From: Sciurus carolinensis
Taxonomy: Eukaryota; Chordata; Mammalia; Rodentia; Sciuridae
Length of the DNA stretch: 64,000 nucleotides
Reading direction: 5' to 3'
Assembly: GCF_902686445.1 (NCBI RefSeq)
Contig: NC_062219.1
Coordinates: forward strand, 44,109,056 to 44,173,055
Shown here: one piece after another, positions 25,569 through 34,950 of the stretch
How positions within the stretch are numbered: position 1 is the stretch's first letter
How the letters are laid out: the number at the start of each line of letters is the position of its first letter
Position numbers and translations under genes: made by a program
The notes under the pieces: generated by a model
Seen by the model: only the letters and a program-made list of their open reading frames with translations
The model's database searches: none
Told to the model about the DNA's origin: nothing

Positions 25569-25586
25569 TGGAGGTCCCACCGAGAT
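25569..25586 (+). promoter_or_regulatory. Primer binding site, tRNA-Gln type
   Basis: TGGAGGTCCCACCGAGAT, two bases after the LTR end, is complementary to the 3' end (including CCA) of a mammalian tRNA-Gln as I recall that tRNA. It would prime minus-strand DNA synthesis. Many gammaretroviruses use tRNA-Pro; Gln is a known alternative among rodent endogenous members. Confidence 0.85.
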
Positions 25587-25640
25587 AGGTGTTCTTGCTG
25601 CCCCAAATCCCTGCCCGAGGAACTTCTGGAAGACCTACTG

Positions 25641-25650
25641 GGAGGTAAGC
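25641..25650 (+). promoter_or_regulatory. Major splice donor candidate
   Basis: GGAG|GTAAGC, a near-consensus 5' splice site in the leader about 78 bp past the LTR, in the usual place for the donor that makes env mRNA. The acceptor, expected near the 3' part of pol, was not located with confidence. Confidence 0.7.
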
Positions 25651-25836
25651 TGGCCAGCTCGAGCTCGTTGTCGTGTTGTCATATTTCTTGAATCTTTGCA
25701 TGTCTGTTTCCACGTCTCTTGAGCGCAGCGTTAGTCTGATCACGTGTGGTCACTTTGTACTTTGGGCAGCCCGAGAAGGAGTTGACGAACTCAGACTTCT
25801 CCCCTGCCACCCTGGGAGACGTCCCAGGGGACCTAA

Positions 25837-25998
25837 GTGCCCGATTCTTCTTGTTTTTTTGGCCGGAGGGACTTACGCTCTCCGACACCACTTGGTACTT
25901 TCGGTTTGTGCCGAAGACGCGCAGCGTTTGTGATCTGTTATCTTGTCTTTGTTCTCTTGTGCCTGTTCCTTAACTTCCTTTCCGCTAGCGAGACTGAA
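25837..25998 (+). other. Open leader in frame with gag (glyco-Gag-like?)
   Basis: After an in-frame TAA at 25834-25836, the gag frame is open for 54 codons upstream of the gag ATG, with no ATG of its own. Its second half encodes a hydrophobic stretch ([19 protein letters not shown], about 25915-25974) right before gag. Some gammaretroviruses make a longer, membrane-inserted glyco-Gag from a non-AUG codon in frame upstream of gag, with a signal-anchor just like this. A GTG opens this segment; near-cognate starts such as TTG and CTG codons also occur within it. It may instead be chance openness. Initiation is unproved. Confidence 0.45.
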
Positions 25999-27660
25999 AT
26001 GGGGCAATCCATGGTAACCCCCCTGAGTCTCACCCTCGACCATTGGCAAGACGTCCGAAACCGTGCCAGCAACTTGTCGGTCGAGGTCAAAAAGAAGAAG
26101 TGGGTAACCCTCTGCACCTCTGAATGGCCAACCTTCAACGTAGGCTGGCCCAAAGAAGGGTCCTTTAATCCCAATCTTGTTTCACAGGTCAAATCCCACA
26201 TCTTCATTCCAGTCCCTAGAGGACATCCTGACCAAGTTCCATACATTGTGACTTGGGAAGACCTGGTTTTTGACCCACCACCATGGGTCACCCCCTTCTC
26301 TACCCCAAAACCCCTCCTCTCTTCCCTTCCTAACGAGCCCTCCCTTCCCCCTTCCTCTCCTCTTATTCCAGTCCCTCCTCAGACCGCCCAAACCTCTAGA
26401 CTATACCCTATACTGGATAAATCCAAGCCCTCAGTTCCTCCTAAGTCAAAACCTCGGACTGTCCTTCTGCCCGAGGAGAATACCTTGTTAGACCTACTAA
26501 CAGAGGAACCCCCACCTTACCATCCTCAACCTCTCCCCGACCCCAACCCTCATCCGGATTCCTCCGAGGAGGATGAGGAACCCCCAACTGCCGGGACCCT
26601 CCCAGACCCCTCTCCGATGGTGGGAAGACTCCGGGGACGCAAGGAGCCTACAACTTCTGGGGAAACCTCAAAGGCTTTCCCCTTGAGACAAACTGGAGGC
26701 CCCAACGGTCAATATCAATACTGGCCTTTCTCTGCCTCCGACCTTTATAACTGGAAAACCCATAACCCTTCCTTCTCGAGTGACCCTGTAGCCTTAACCT
26801 CTTTGATTGAGTCCATTCTAGTGACCCACCAACCGACCTGGGAGCTTCTCCAGACTCTCCTCATCTCCGAGGAGAGACAAAAAGTCTTATTAGAAGCCCA
26901 TAAAAATGTTCCTGGGGACAATGGGCGTCCCACCCAACTCCCCAATCTGATTAATGAGGCTTTTCCCTTGACGCGGCCTGATTGGGATTACAACACTGAT
27001 GAAGGTAGGAACCACCTACGTCTCTATCGCCAGTTACTCATAGCAGGTCTCCATGGGGCTGGACGAAGGCCCACCAATTTGGCTCAGGTAAGACAAACTG
27101 TTCAGAGGGCGGACGAAACCCCTACTGCATTTCTAGAAAGATTGAAGGAGGCATATCGAAGGTTTACTCCTTTCGACCCAGATAGTGAGGAACAGAAAGG
27201 CAATGTCTCTATGGCATTCATTTGGCAATCTGCCCCTGACATTAGAAGCAAGCTACAAAGGTTGGATAATCTGCAGGATTTCTCCCTAGCAGATTTGTTA
27301 AAGGAAGCAGAAAAGATTTACAATAAGAGGGAAACTCCAGAAGAAAAAGAAGAGAGGATTAGGAAAGTGCAGGAGGAAAGGGATTTGAGATACCGAGAGG
27401 AATTAGATAAGAGGGATCGGCAGCGTAATAAAGAAATGAGTAAAGTACTGGCCGCAATAGCTCAGACAGGGCCATAAGAGACTAGGCCAGGGAAAGAAAG
27501 GGGATGAAGCAGGCCCCATGTGGAACACGACCAATGCGCCTACTGTAAGGAAAAAGGACATTGGGTAAAAGACTGTCCAAAAAATCCCAAAAGGCTCCCC
27601 GACTCAAGGAGGTACCCCAACAAAACCCCTCAACTACTAACTTTGGATGATGAAGATTAG
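25999..27660 (+). pseudogene. gag: gag, broken before nucleocapsid
   Basis: Gag forms the virion shell. The start is ATG at 25999, with purine at -3 and G at +4, encoding MGQ so Gly2 could be myristoylated. Order: matrix (about residues 1-130), proline-rich middle with a PPPY late-budding motif (residues 171-174, 26509-26520), capsid from Pro228 (26680) with the major homology region (about 27085-27180), then a long charged helix (to about residue 480) that helps assembly. The frame is stopped by TAA at 27475-27477 and again by TGA at 27505-27507. The zinc knuckle (C-x2-C-x4-H-x4-C, 27535-27576) lies beyond them, still in the same frame, and ends at the TAG at 27658-27660. As read, the product would be 492 residues without nucleocapsid, and read-through to pol is cut off. 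Confidence 0.95.
27658..27660 (+). promoter_or_regulatory. gag-pol read-through stop (TAG)
   Basis: The gag TAG is followed directly by GGACGTCAGGGCCAG and pro-pol in the same frame, the gammaretroviral arrangement in which a few percent of ribosomes read the stop as an amino acid with help from a downstream pseudoknot. I did not fold the RNA. The two earlier stops in gag make this signal unreachable. Confidence 0.8.
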
Positions 27661-30600
27661 GGACGTCAGGGCCAGGAGCTCCCCCCTGAGCCCCGGATAA
27701 CTCTACAAGTGGGGAAGCAACCGGTAACCTTCCTAGTGGACACAGGAGCCCAACATTCAGTGCTGATGCAGGACCCCGGACTCCTAAGTGGAAGGACAAC
27801 ATGGGTCCAGGGGGCCACCAGATGCAAACCGTATCGATGGACCACTAAAAGAGAAGTCCATCTTGCCTCAGGTAAGGTCTCCCACTCATTCCTGCATGTG
27901 CCCGACTGTCCATACCCATTACTAGGAAGAGACTTACTAACCAAACTAAAAGCCCAGATTTGTTTTGAGAATGGAAGGGCCTCTATAAGTGGGCCCAACG
28001 GGGTGCCTCTCCACATATTGACTTTTAACTTGGAAGATGAATATAGACTATTTGACAAACTCCCCGAACTTGGCAAAGATATGGACTATTGGCTCAGCTC
28101 CTACCCAGAGGCCTGGGCTGAAACTGGGGGAATGGGAATGGCAATACGCCAAGCCCCCATAGTGATCTCACTCAAGACCACTGCAATACCTATAAATGTT
28201 AAGCAATACCCCATGTCCAGGGAAGCTTACCTAGGCATTAAACCGCATATCAAGCGGCTCCTAGATCAAGGCATACTGACACCTTGCCGGTCACCCTGGA
28301 ACACCCCCTTACTCCCAGTCAAAAAGCCAGGGACTCAAGACTATCGCCCGGTCCAAGATTTAAGGGAAATAAACAAGAGAGTGGAAGACATCCACCCCAC
28401 GGTACCCAACCCTTACAACTTCCTCAGTACCTTGCCTCCCACCCATACCTGGTATACTGTCCTAGATTTGAAGGATGCATTCTTCTGCTTGAGGTTGAGT
28501 CCCCAGAGCCAGGCCCTATTTGCATTTGAATGGAAGGATCCTGAGGAAGGACTCTCAGGACAATTGACCTGGACCCGATTACCACAAGGATTTAAGAACA
28601 GTCCAACACTTTTTGATGAAGCCATACATCAGGACTTAGCTGATTTCCGGGTAAGAAACCCCTCCCTAATAATGCTCCAATACGTAGATGACATTCTAAT
28701 GGCGGCCCCCACCAAAGAAGAATGTACTGAAGGGACCAAAGCATTACTGCAGGCTCTAGGGCAATTGGGGTACCGGGCCTCTGCAAAGAAGGCACAAATC
28801 TGTCAGACGAAAGTTACTTACCTCGGGTATGAGCTTCATAATGGTCAGAGATGGCTCACCGCAGCCCGGAAAGAGACTATCTCGAGTATTCCCACTCCCC
28901 AGAATCCCAAACAACTACGGGAATTCCTGGGGACAGCAGGTTTTTGTAGATTATGGATTCCTGGGTTTGCAGAGATAGCAGCCCCTCTGTACCTATTGAC
29001 AAAGCAGAACAGCCCTTTCGCCTGGACAAACGAACATCAGAGGGCATTTGACCACATCAAACAGGCCCTCCTATCTGCCCCTGCCCTGGGTTTACCGGAC
29101 GTCACCAAGCCTTTTGACCTCTTTGTTGACGAAAAGCAGGGATATGCAAAGGGGGTCCTAACCCAGAAATTGGGACCATGGAGACGCCCAATCGCCTACT
29201 TGTCAAAGAAGTTGGACCCTGTGGCTTCAGGATGGCCTCCCTGCCTCCGGATGATAGCGGCAGTAGCAATCTTGATTAAGGATGCTACTAAACTGACTCT
29301 GGGACAACCACTAACCTTGTTAACTCCACATGCCATTGAAGCAGTAATCCGGCAACCTCCTGACCGCTGGATCTCCAATGCCCGGCTTACCCACTACCAA
29401 TCTTTATTGCTGGACACGGACCGAATCCGGTTCGGTCCTTTAGTAACTCTAAACCCAGCCACGCTTCTGCCTCTCCCCGGGGGACCCGTCCCCCACAATT
29501 GCCAACAGATTCTTGCAGAGACCCAAGGAACTCGACCAGATCTGTCAGACCGACCCATGACGGACGCGGAGTTGGTCTGGTTCACTGACGGGAGTAGCTA
29601 TTTGCTAGATGGGGAACGACGAGCAGGAGCAGCCGTCACCACTGAATCAGAGGTAATCTGGGTGAGCGCGTTACCGGGAGGAACATCAGCCCAGCGAGCA
29701 GAGCTGATAGCTCTGACGCAAATATTAAAACTGGCTGAGGGGAAGAAACTCAATGTATACACAGACAGTCGGTATGCCTTTGCTACCGCCCATATCTATG
29801 GAGAAATATATTGGCAGCGAGGGTTATTAACCTCAGAGGGAAGAGAGATCAAGAATAAGACTGAAATCTTAGCCTTATTAAAGGCCCTCTTCCTGCCAAA
29901 GAGACTAAGTATAATACATTGCCCTGGTCACCAAAAGGGAGACCATCTAGAGGCAAAAGGAAACAGACTGGCAGACGAAACTGCTAGGAATGCAGCTTTA
30001 GGCCCCCAGCTCCTGGTGACTACTCTATTGCCCCAAAAGGCCACAAAGACTTCCATTGACCCTGATGAACAATGGGTGTACGAGGACAAGGACCTAGACA
30101 TTGTACAAAACCTAGGGGCTAACTATAACTCAGCAGAGAACACCTGGGAATACCAAGGGAAGACAATAATGCCACTCAGGAATGCCAAGGAATTGATTAA
30201 GTCCCTGCACAGGCTCACACACTTAGGGACAAAGAAAATGAAAAACCTCTTGGATCGAGGGGAAGGAAATCTATACTTGCCCCATAGAGACTCTCTTATT
30301 AAGCAAGCAGTAGAAAATTGCCAAGCCTGTGCCCAGGTGAATGCAGGCAAGATCAACACAGGAGCCGGGGTACGGGCCAAAGGACATAAACCCGGGACCA
30401 ATTGGGAAGTGGACTTTACGGAGATCAAGCCTAGTATGTATGGATACAAGTACCTCTTAGTTTTTGTTGATACCTTCTCTGGATGGGTAGAAGCGTACCC
30501 TACCCGACATGAAACGGCCAAAGTTGTGGCAAAGAAGCTGTTGGAAGAAATTTTTCCGCGGTATGGTATCCCAGGGACCATTGGATCATACAACGGGCCT

Positions 30601-31262
30601 GCCTTCACCTCTCAGGTAAGTCAATTAGTGGCCAGTACATTGGGGATTAATTGGAAATTACATTGTGCTTATCGACCCCAAAGTTCAGGACAGGTAGAAA
30701 GAATGAATAGAACCATTAAGGAGACTTTAACTAAATTAACGCTTGAAACTGGCACTAGAGACTGGGTACAACTCCTGCCATTAGCTTTGTACAGGGCCAG
30801 GAACACACCTGGTCATCAGGGATTAACCCCCTTTGAAATCCTGTATGGTGCACCACCACCTGCTGTAAATTTCTATGAAACTGAGATTTCTGCTCTATTT
30901 ACCCCTACCCTACAGACCCACTTACGCGCATTACAGTTAGTCCAAAATGAAGTCTGGAAGCCCCTAGCGGCAGCCTACAAGGAACAACTGGAGAAACCAA
31001 CAGTGCCACACTCCTTCAAGATAGGGGACACCGTCTGGTCCGCAGGCATCAGAACAAAAACCTTGAACCTCACTGGAAAGGACCTTACACCGTCTTGCTG
31101 ACCACCCCTACTGCCATCAAGGTAGACGGCATTGCAGCTTGGGTCCACGCATCCCACGCAAAAGCTGCACATCCACAAGACTCCACCCCTGCACCCCAGA
31201 AATCAACATGGAGGTTACAACGCACCCAAAACCCACTGAAGATAAGACTTTCACGCTGTTAA
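27661..31262 (+). pseudogene. pol: pro-pol: protease, RT-RNase H, integrase (defective)
   Basis: One open frame runs from the gag TAG to TGA at 31099-31101. Protease has the catalytic D-T-G (Asp codon 27739). Reverse transcriptase has LPQGF (about 28580) and the YVDD core (28681-28692). RNase H has its first Asp at 29587 (TDGSS). Integrase has the H-H-C-C zinc site (CxxC at 30319-30330) and a DD35E core in which the first Asp (30412) and the Glu (30697) remain, but the second Asp is Tyr (TAC, 30589-30591), so strand transfer should be dead. After 31038 a one-base loss shifts the frame. The C-terminal integrase tail is then readable only in the next frame, ending at TAA 31260-31262 and overlapping the env start. 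The polymerase part looks remarkably intact. Confidence 0.96.
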
Positions 31263-33027
31263 TTATCTTAGCTTTGTTTCCCATGATGTCCTATGGCAGT
31301 CCACATGTATCCAGAAATCTAGTTTGGTTTATTCACAATATTGAAACTGGAAAGAAACTGGTCCTGGCTCAAGGGCATCATGCCCTAAATACCTGGTGGC
31401 CGGACTTGACTTTTGATCTTTGTAAATTAGCTGAAGGATCTTGGGAACACACTCAGAAACCAAAGGGGACTCCTATCCACCCTGCAGATTCCAATCTTGG
31501 TATTTTTGCCCCGGGCGCACCCGTACCTATCAATGTGGGGGGCCAGAGGTCTACTATTGTGCCTCATGGGGTTGTGAGACTAGTTCAAATGGGTATTGGC
31601 TCAAGGGAAAACCTAGAAATGACTACGTGCAATTTTCAGAGACAACCCCAGGTGAATCTAATGTAACTATTAGATTTACCCAGGAAGGAAGGAAACAGAT
31701 AGCATGGCTCCAAGGGTACTTATGGGGGGTTCGTCTATACACTCGGCAAGGCGATCCAGGGCTCCTATTCCGAATTCAGGTAGAGGCAAAAGAAACAAAA
31801 ACCCCAGTAGGCCCCAATTTGGTTCTTGGAGACCAGCGGGTACCCTCAGTCCCCGAACAGAAAGAACCCTCCAAGGCCGTACCCCCACCTACTAGCCCTG
31901 CGTCCACACCAACAGATAGAGTCCTTCCTAGAAGCCCTTTTGTTGAATCTCCTCCTCCAGGCACTGGGGATCGGCTGTTGCGCCTAGTCCAAGGAGCTTT
32001 CCAAGCCCTTAATTCCACTAGTCCAGACAAAACCCTAGACTGTTGGCTATGTCTAGCCTCTAGCCCACCTTATTATGAGGGAATTGCCACTACAGCTAGT
32101 TGGACAAATAGTAGTACCCCTAATAGCAAGTGTTCCTCCCTACCTAGCTCTAAACTTAAAATCCCTGAAGTCAGTGGGCAAGGCCTATGTATAGGCAAGG
32201 TACCTAGGTCACATCACTCCCTTTGTAATCAGACTCTCCCAACTCAGGACGGCCACCAATATATCTGGGGACCTAATGGGACCTACTGGGCATGTAACAC
32301 AGGACTGACCCCTTGTGTGTCCACTGCCATTCTAAATGTCACAACTGATTTCTGTGTATTAGTCCAGCTATGGCCTAGGATATCCTACCTACAATCAGAG
32401 TATGTTCTGGGTCACCTAGAAGGCCAAAAGAGGTACCCCCGGGAACCCATTAGCCTGACCATAGCTCTGTTACTAGGAGTAGGGGGAATTGCTGCAGGAA
32501 TCGGTACAGGAAGAGCTGCAATAGTACAGGGAAATCAATACTTATATCTACAGGCCGCCATGAATGAGGACCTAGCTGCTATGGCAAAATCTATTACAGC
32601 CCTAGAAAAATCTCTTACTTCCCTCTCTGAAGTTGTGTTGCAGAATCGAAGGGGATTAGACCTACTGTTCCTACAGGAAGGTGATCTTTGTGTGGCCCTA
32701 AAGGAACAATGCTGTTTCTATGCTGACCATACAGGAGTAGTCAGAGAAACCATGGAAAAGGTAACAGAAAGATTAGCCAAATGGCAGAAAGAATTTGAGG
32801 CACAACAAGGATGGTTTGAACAATGGTTTAGTAAGTCCCCCTGGTTGACTACCTTGCTATCTACTATAGCTGGCCCTCTGATAATTTTAATACTAATTTT
32901 CACCTTTGGGCCCTGCATCTTGAACAGACTAGTACAGTTTATGAAGGACCGACTTTCCACAATCCAAACTATGGTCCTTACTCAACAGTACCAAATGATT
33001 AAGCAAACTGATGAATACTCTCCATAA
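31208..33027 (+). pseudogene. env: env, frameshifted in surface subunit; TM frame intact
   Basis: Envelope glycoprotein. The start is ATG at 31208, overlapping the pol end, followed by a hydrophobic signal peptide (about 31245-31295). The first frame runs to 31666, but from about 31435-31500 onward the cysteine-rich surface (SU) text continues in the other frame (open 31435-33027, stop TAA 33025-33027), so a small indel broke SU. In the second frame: proline-rich region (about 31800-31970), CWLC disulfide motif (32041-32052), R-Y-P-R cleavage site (32431-32442), hydrophobic fusion segment, immunosuppressive-type helix (about 32638-32690), C-x6-CC (32689-32715), membrane span (about 32850-32925) and a short tail. 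The transmembrane (TM) subunit is unbroken. CxxC plus CX6CC is the gamma-type envelope signature. Confidence 0.95.
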
Positions 33028-33070
33028 CCGAGGCAGGATGGACAAATGGATATAGGATTCTATCCATGAT

Positions 33071-33087
33071 AAAGAAAAAGGGGGGAA
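33071..33087 (+). promoter_or_regulatory. Polypurine tract
   Basis: AAAGAAAAAGGGGGGAA directly before the 3' LTR TG; it primes plus-strand DNA synthesis. Purity and position are typical. Confidence 0.93.
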
Positions 33088-33570
33088 TGAAAGACCCCAG
33101 CTCCATATCTTAAACCCATGACCTAGGTCACTCCACCCAACCCCCCCTGGGAAGGTTGCACGACCTACCCGGAGGTTGTTAAACTGATAAACAGGTTGAG
33201 AAAGAACAGTGCGGTTGGGAAAGCACAGATCATCGTCTGAACAAACAGGAACTGATAAGCAGGAACCATGAAGATGTCAAGCAAAAATTTCCGGGAACAT
33301 AGTACGAAAAACAACCTTACCCTTTAGGTGACCTATGTGCTGGATTCAAAATAGCCAATAAGAAACCTGTTGCTTACCGCGCGCGTGAAACCTGCCCCTT
33401 TACCCTATAAAAAACCTGTACCCCAAAGCCCGGTGTGCCAGTTCACCGAAGCTCTGGCTGAGGTTTTGCTGAGCACCCGCAGGCGCCTGTGTATCGATAA
33501 ACAGCCTCTTGCTCTTGCAGCCAGTGTCTTCGCGTGATCTTCCTTGGACAGGGGGACGGAGGGTCTTTCA
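33088..33570 (+). repeat. 3' LTR of the provirus
   Basis: 483 bp, TG...CA, 12 substitutions from the 5' LTR. It keeps CCAAT (33355-33359) and TATAAAA (33406-33412), but the polyadenylation hexamer is GATAAA (33496-33501) where the 5' LTR has AATAAA. Since this LTR should end the viral RNA, that change may weaken 3' processing. Confidence 0.96.
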
Positions 33571-33982
33571 TCAAGCTATAGTTCTTCAAATAGTCTACCT
33601 TTACTTAAGGTTATCAGTTCTTAATATACACTGTATGTGGTTGCATTGCCTTGTCTCTATTCCTGTAAGGTACAAAAGGAATGCTCTAGGCTCTAGGCAA
33701 CAGGAGACAAACAAGGTAGACATGATTTCATTAGCATCCTCCATGATACTGACCTTGTGGTGTTTTTGGTTTGCCAAGCTGCAACCAACTGCAATGGGTT
33801 CTACTTTTTGTGAGTTCAAAACCAGTAAGTACAATCAGGTGATAAAAGAGTGAAGAGAGATTTGTTACTTGCAGCAGGTAAGAAGAACCCTGGAGATAAT
33901 TTGCAAAACTATGTCTCTCCAAAAAAAAGTTCATACACATTTATACAGAAAAGATTCATCCTCACATGTAGAGGCAGATGCA

Positions 33983-33984
<2 letters not shown>
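33571..33984. other. Intergenic DNA right of the provirus
   Basis: Unique-looking sequence, with no gene or repeat recognised. It begins tcaagctata, which does not duplicate the left flank. Confidence 0.5.
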
Positions 33985-34017
<33 letters not shown>

Positions 34018-34092
34018 TTTGTGGTGCTCAGGTCAAACCTAGGGCCTTATACATGGCAAATGTTCTTCCACTGAGCTATATTCCCAACCCAG
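33985..34092 (-). mobile_element. ID-like SINE behind a (GATT)n microsatellite
   Basis: (GATT)n occupies 33985-34017. The reverse complement of 34018-34092 reads 'tgggttgggaatatagctca' ... 'gccctaggtttgacctgagc', an old ID element on the minus strand. The microsatellite probably grew from its A-rich tail region. Confidence 0.82.
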
Positions 34093-34532
34093 CAGGTACA
34101 TTCATGAGCATGTTCATTTCCTACTCATGCTTCTTTACAAATGACATGTTGAAAAAATGGTGGATAGGAATACTTCTGGGTGGAGAGTTAGTATATAAAG
34201 AGCAAAGATTTTCTGCATCACTTTAAAGAGGTTAAAATAACATTTGTTTTCATTAGATATGTCTTTCTTTTGACTCAGGAAATTTAAAGTCAGGCTTGCA
34301 GCCACTTACAGCAACAACTTCTTTCTGCATGTTTAGATGATTGTTCCTGAAAAGCACCTCTCTAGCAACTACCAAACTTATTCTGCTATTCCTCCTGGTG
34401 ACCTCTGGAGGAAGTCTTTCATATCTGAAATACATGCCATCCCGAAAAACGTATCATGTCTCTCAGGATATCTTTGTAAATTCAATGTAATTTTCTGAAA
34501 CACACTCCAATTGTTATTTCAGGAAAAATATC
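34093..34532. other. Intergenic DNA, nothing identified
   Basis: No coding region or named repeat seen. Confidence 0.5.
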
Positions 34533-34950
34533 ATTATGGTTCAGTTTTTAGGTGTCCCCCAAAAGCTCATGTATAAAACATGTAAGAATTTTCAAAGGTG
34601 AAATGATCAGATTATAAGAAATATGATGTGGATTAACTGGGCAGTAACTAAGTAGATAGGATGTGGTTGGAAGAAGGAGATCACAGGGAGTGTGCTTTTG
34701 GGGTTTGGTGTTTATATTTTTTCCCCTGGGCCCCAGAGTTCTCTTTCTGCTTCCTGGCTGTCTTGTCCTGAGCTGCTTTACTCTGCCACACTCTTCTACC
34801 ATGATGTTCTGCTTCCTTTTGACTCAGAGTTATGGAGTCTGCCAACCATGAACTGAGCCTCTGAAATCATGGGTCAAAATAAACTTTTCTTCATCTAAGT
34901 TGTTCTTTTCATGTCTTTTGGTCACAGCAACAAAAAAGCTAAAACAAATA
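34533..34950 (+). mobile_element. MaLR-type solo LTR
   Basis: Blocks 'aggtgtcccccaaaagctca', 'gctgctttactctgccacac' and 'aaataaacttttcttcatct', then 'ttggtcacagcaacaaaaaa', match MaLR/ERVL-type LTRs. Related copies lie at 36437 (minus) and 38916 (plus). The polyadenylation signal AATAAA is in the third block. Confidence 0.75.

Larger units (their letters stand above)
25084..33570 (+). mobile_element. Gammaretrovirus-like endogenous provirus, 8,487 bp
   Basis: Complete provirus structure: 5' LTR (25084-25566), tRNA-Gln primer binding site, leader with splice donor, gag, pro-pol in the same frame after a TAG, env overlapping the pol end, polypurine tract and 3' LTR (33088-33570). The LTR ends are an inverted repeat (TGAAAG.../...CTTTCA). 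Hand alignment of the two 483-bp LTRs shows 12 substitutions (9 transitions) and no indel. The flanking tetramers are ATGA and TCAA, so there is no target-site duplication. GC content is visibly higher than in neighbouring DNA. Every gene carries at least one disabling change, so this is a defective, fairly recent endogenous copy. Confidence 0.97.

Noticed and set aside
27482..28795. Several 60-160-codon frames antisense to or out of frame with gag and pol.
   Set aside because: They are shadows of the GC-rich retroviral coding sequence with no retroviral or host homology that I recognise.
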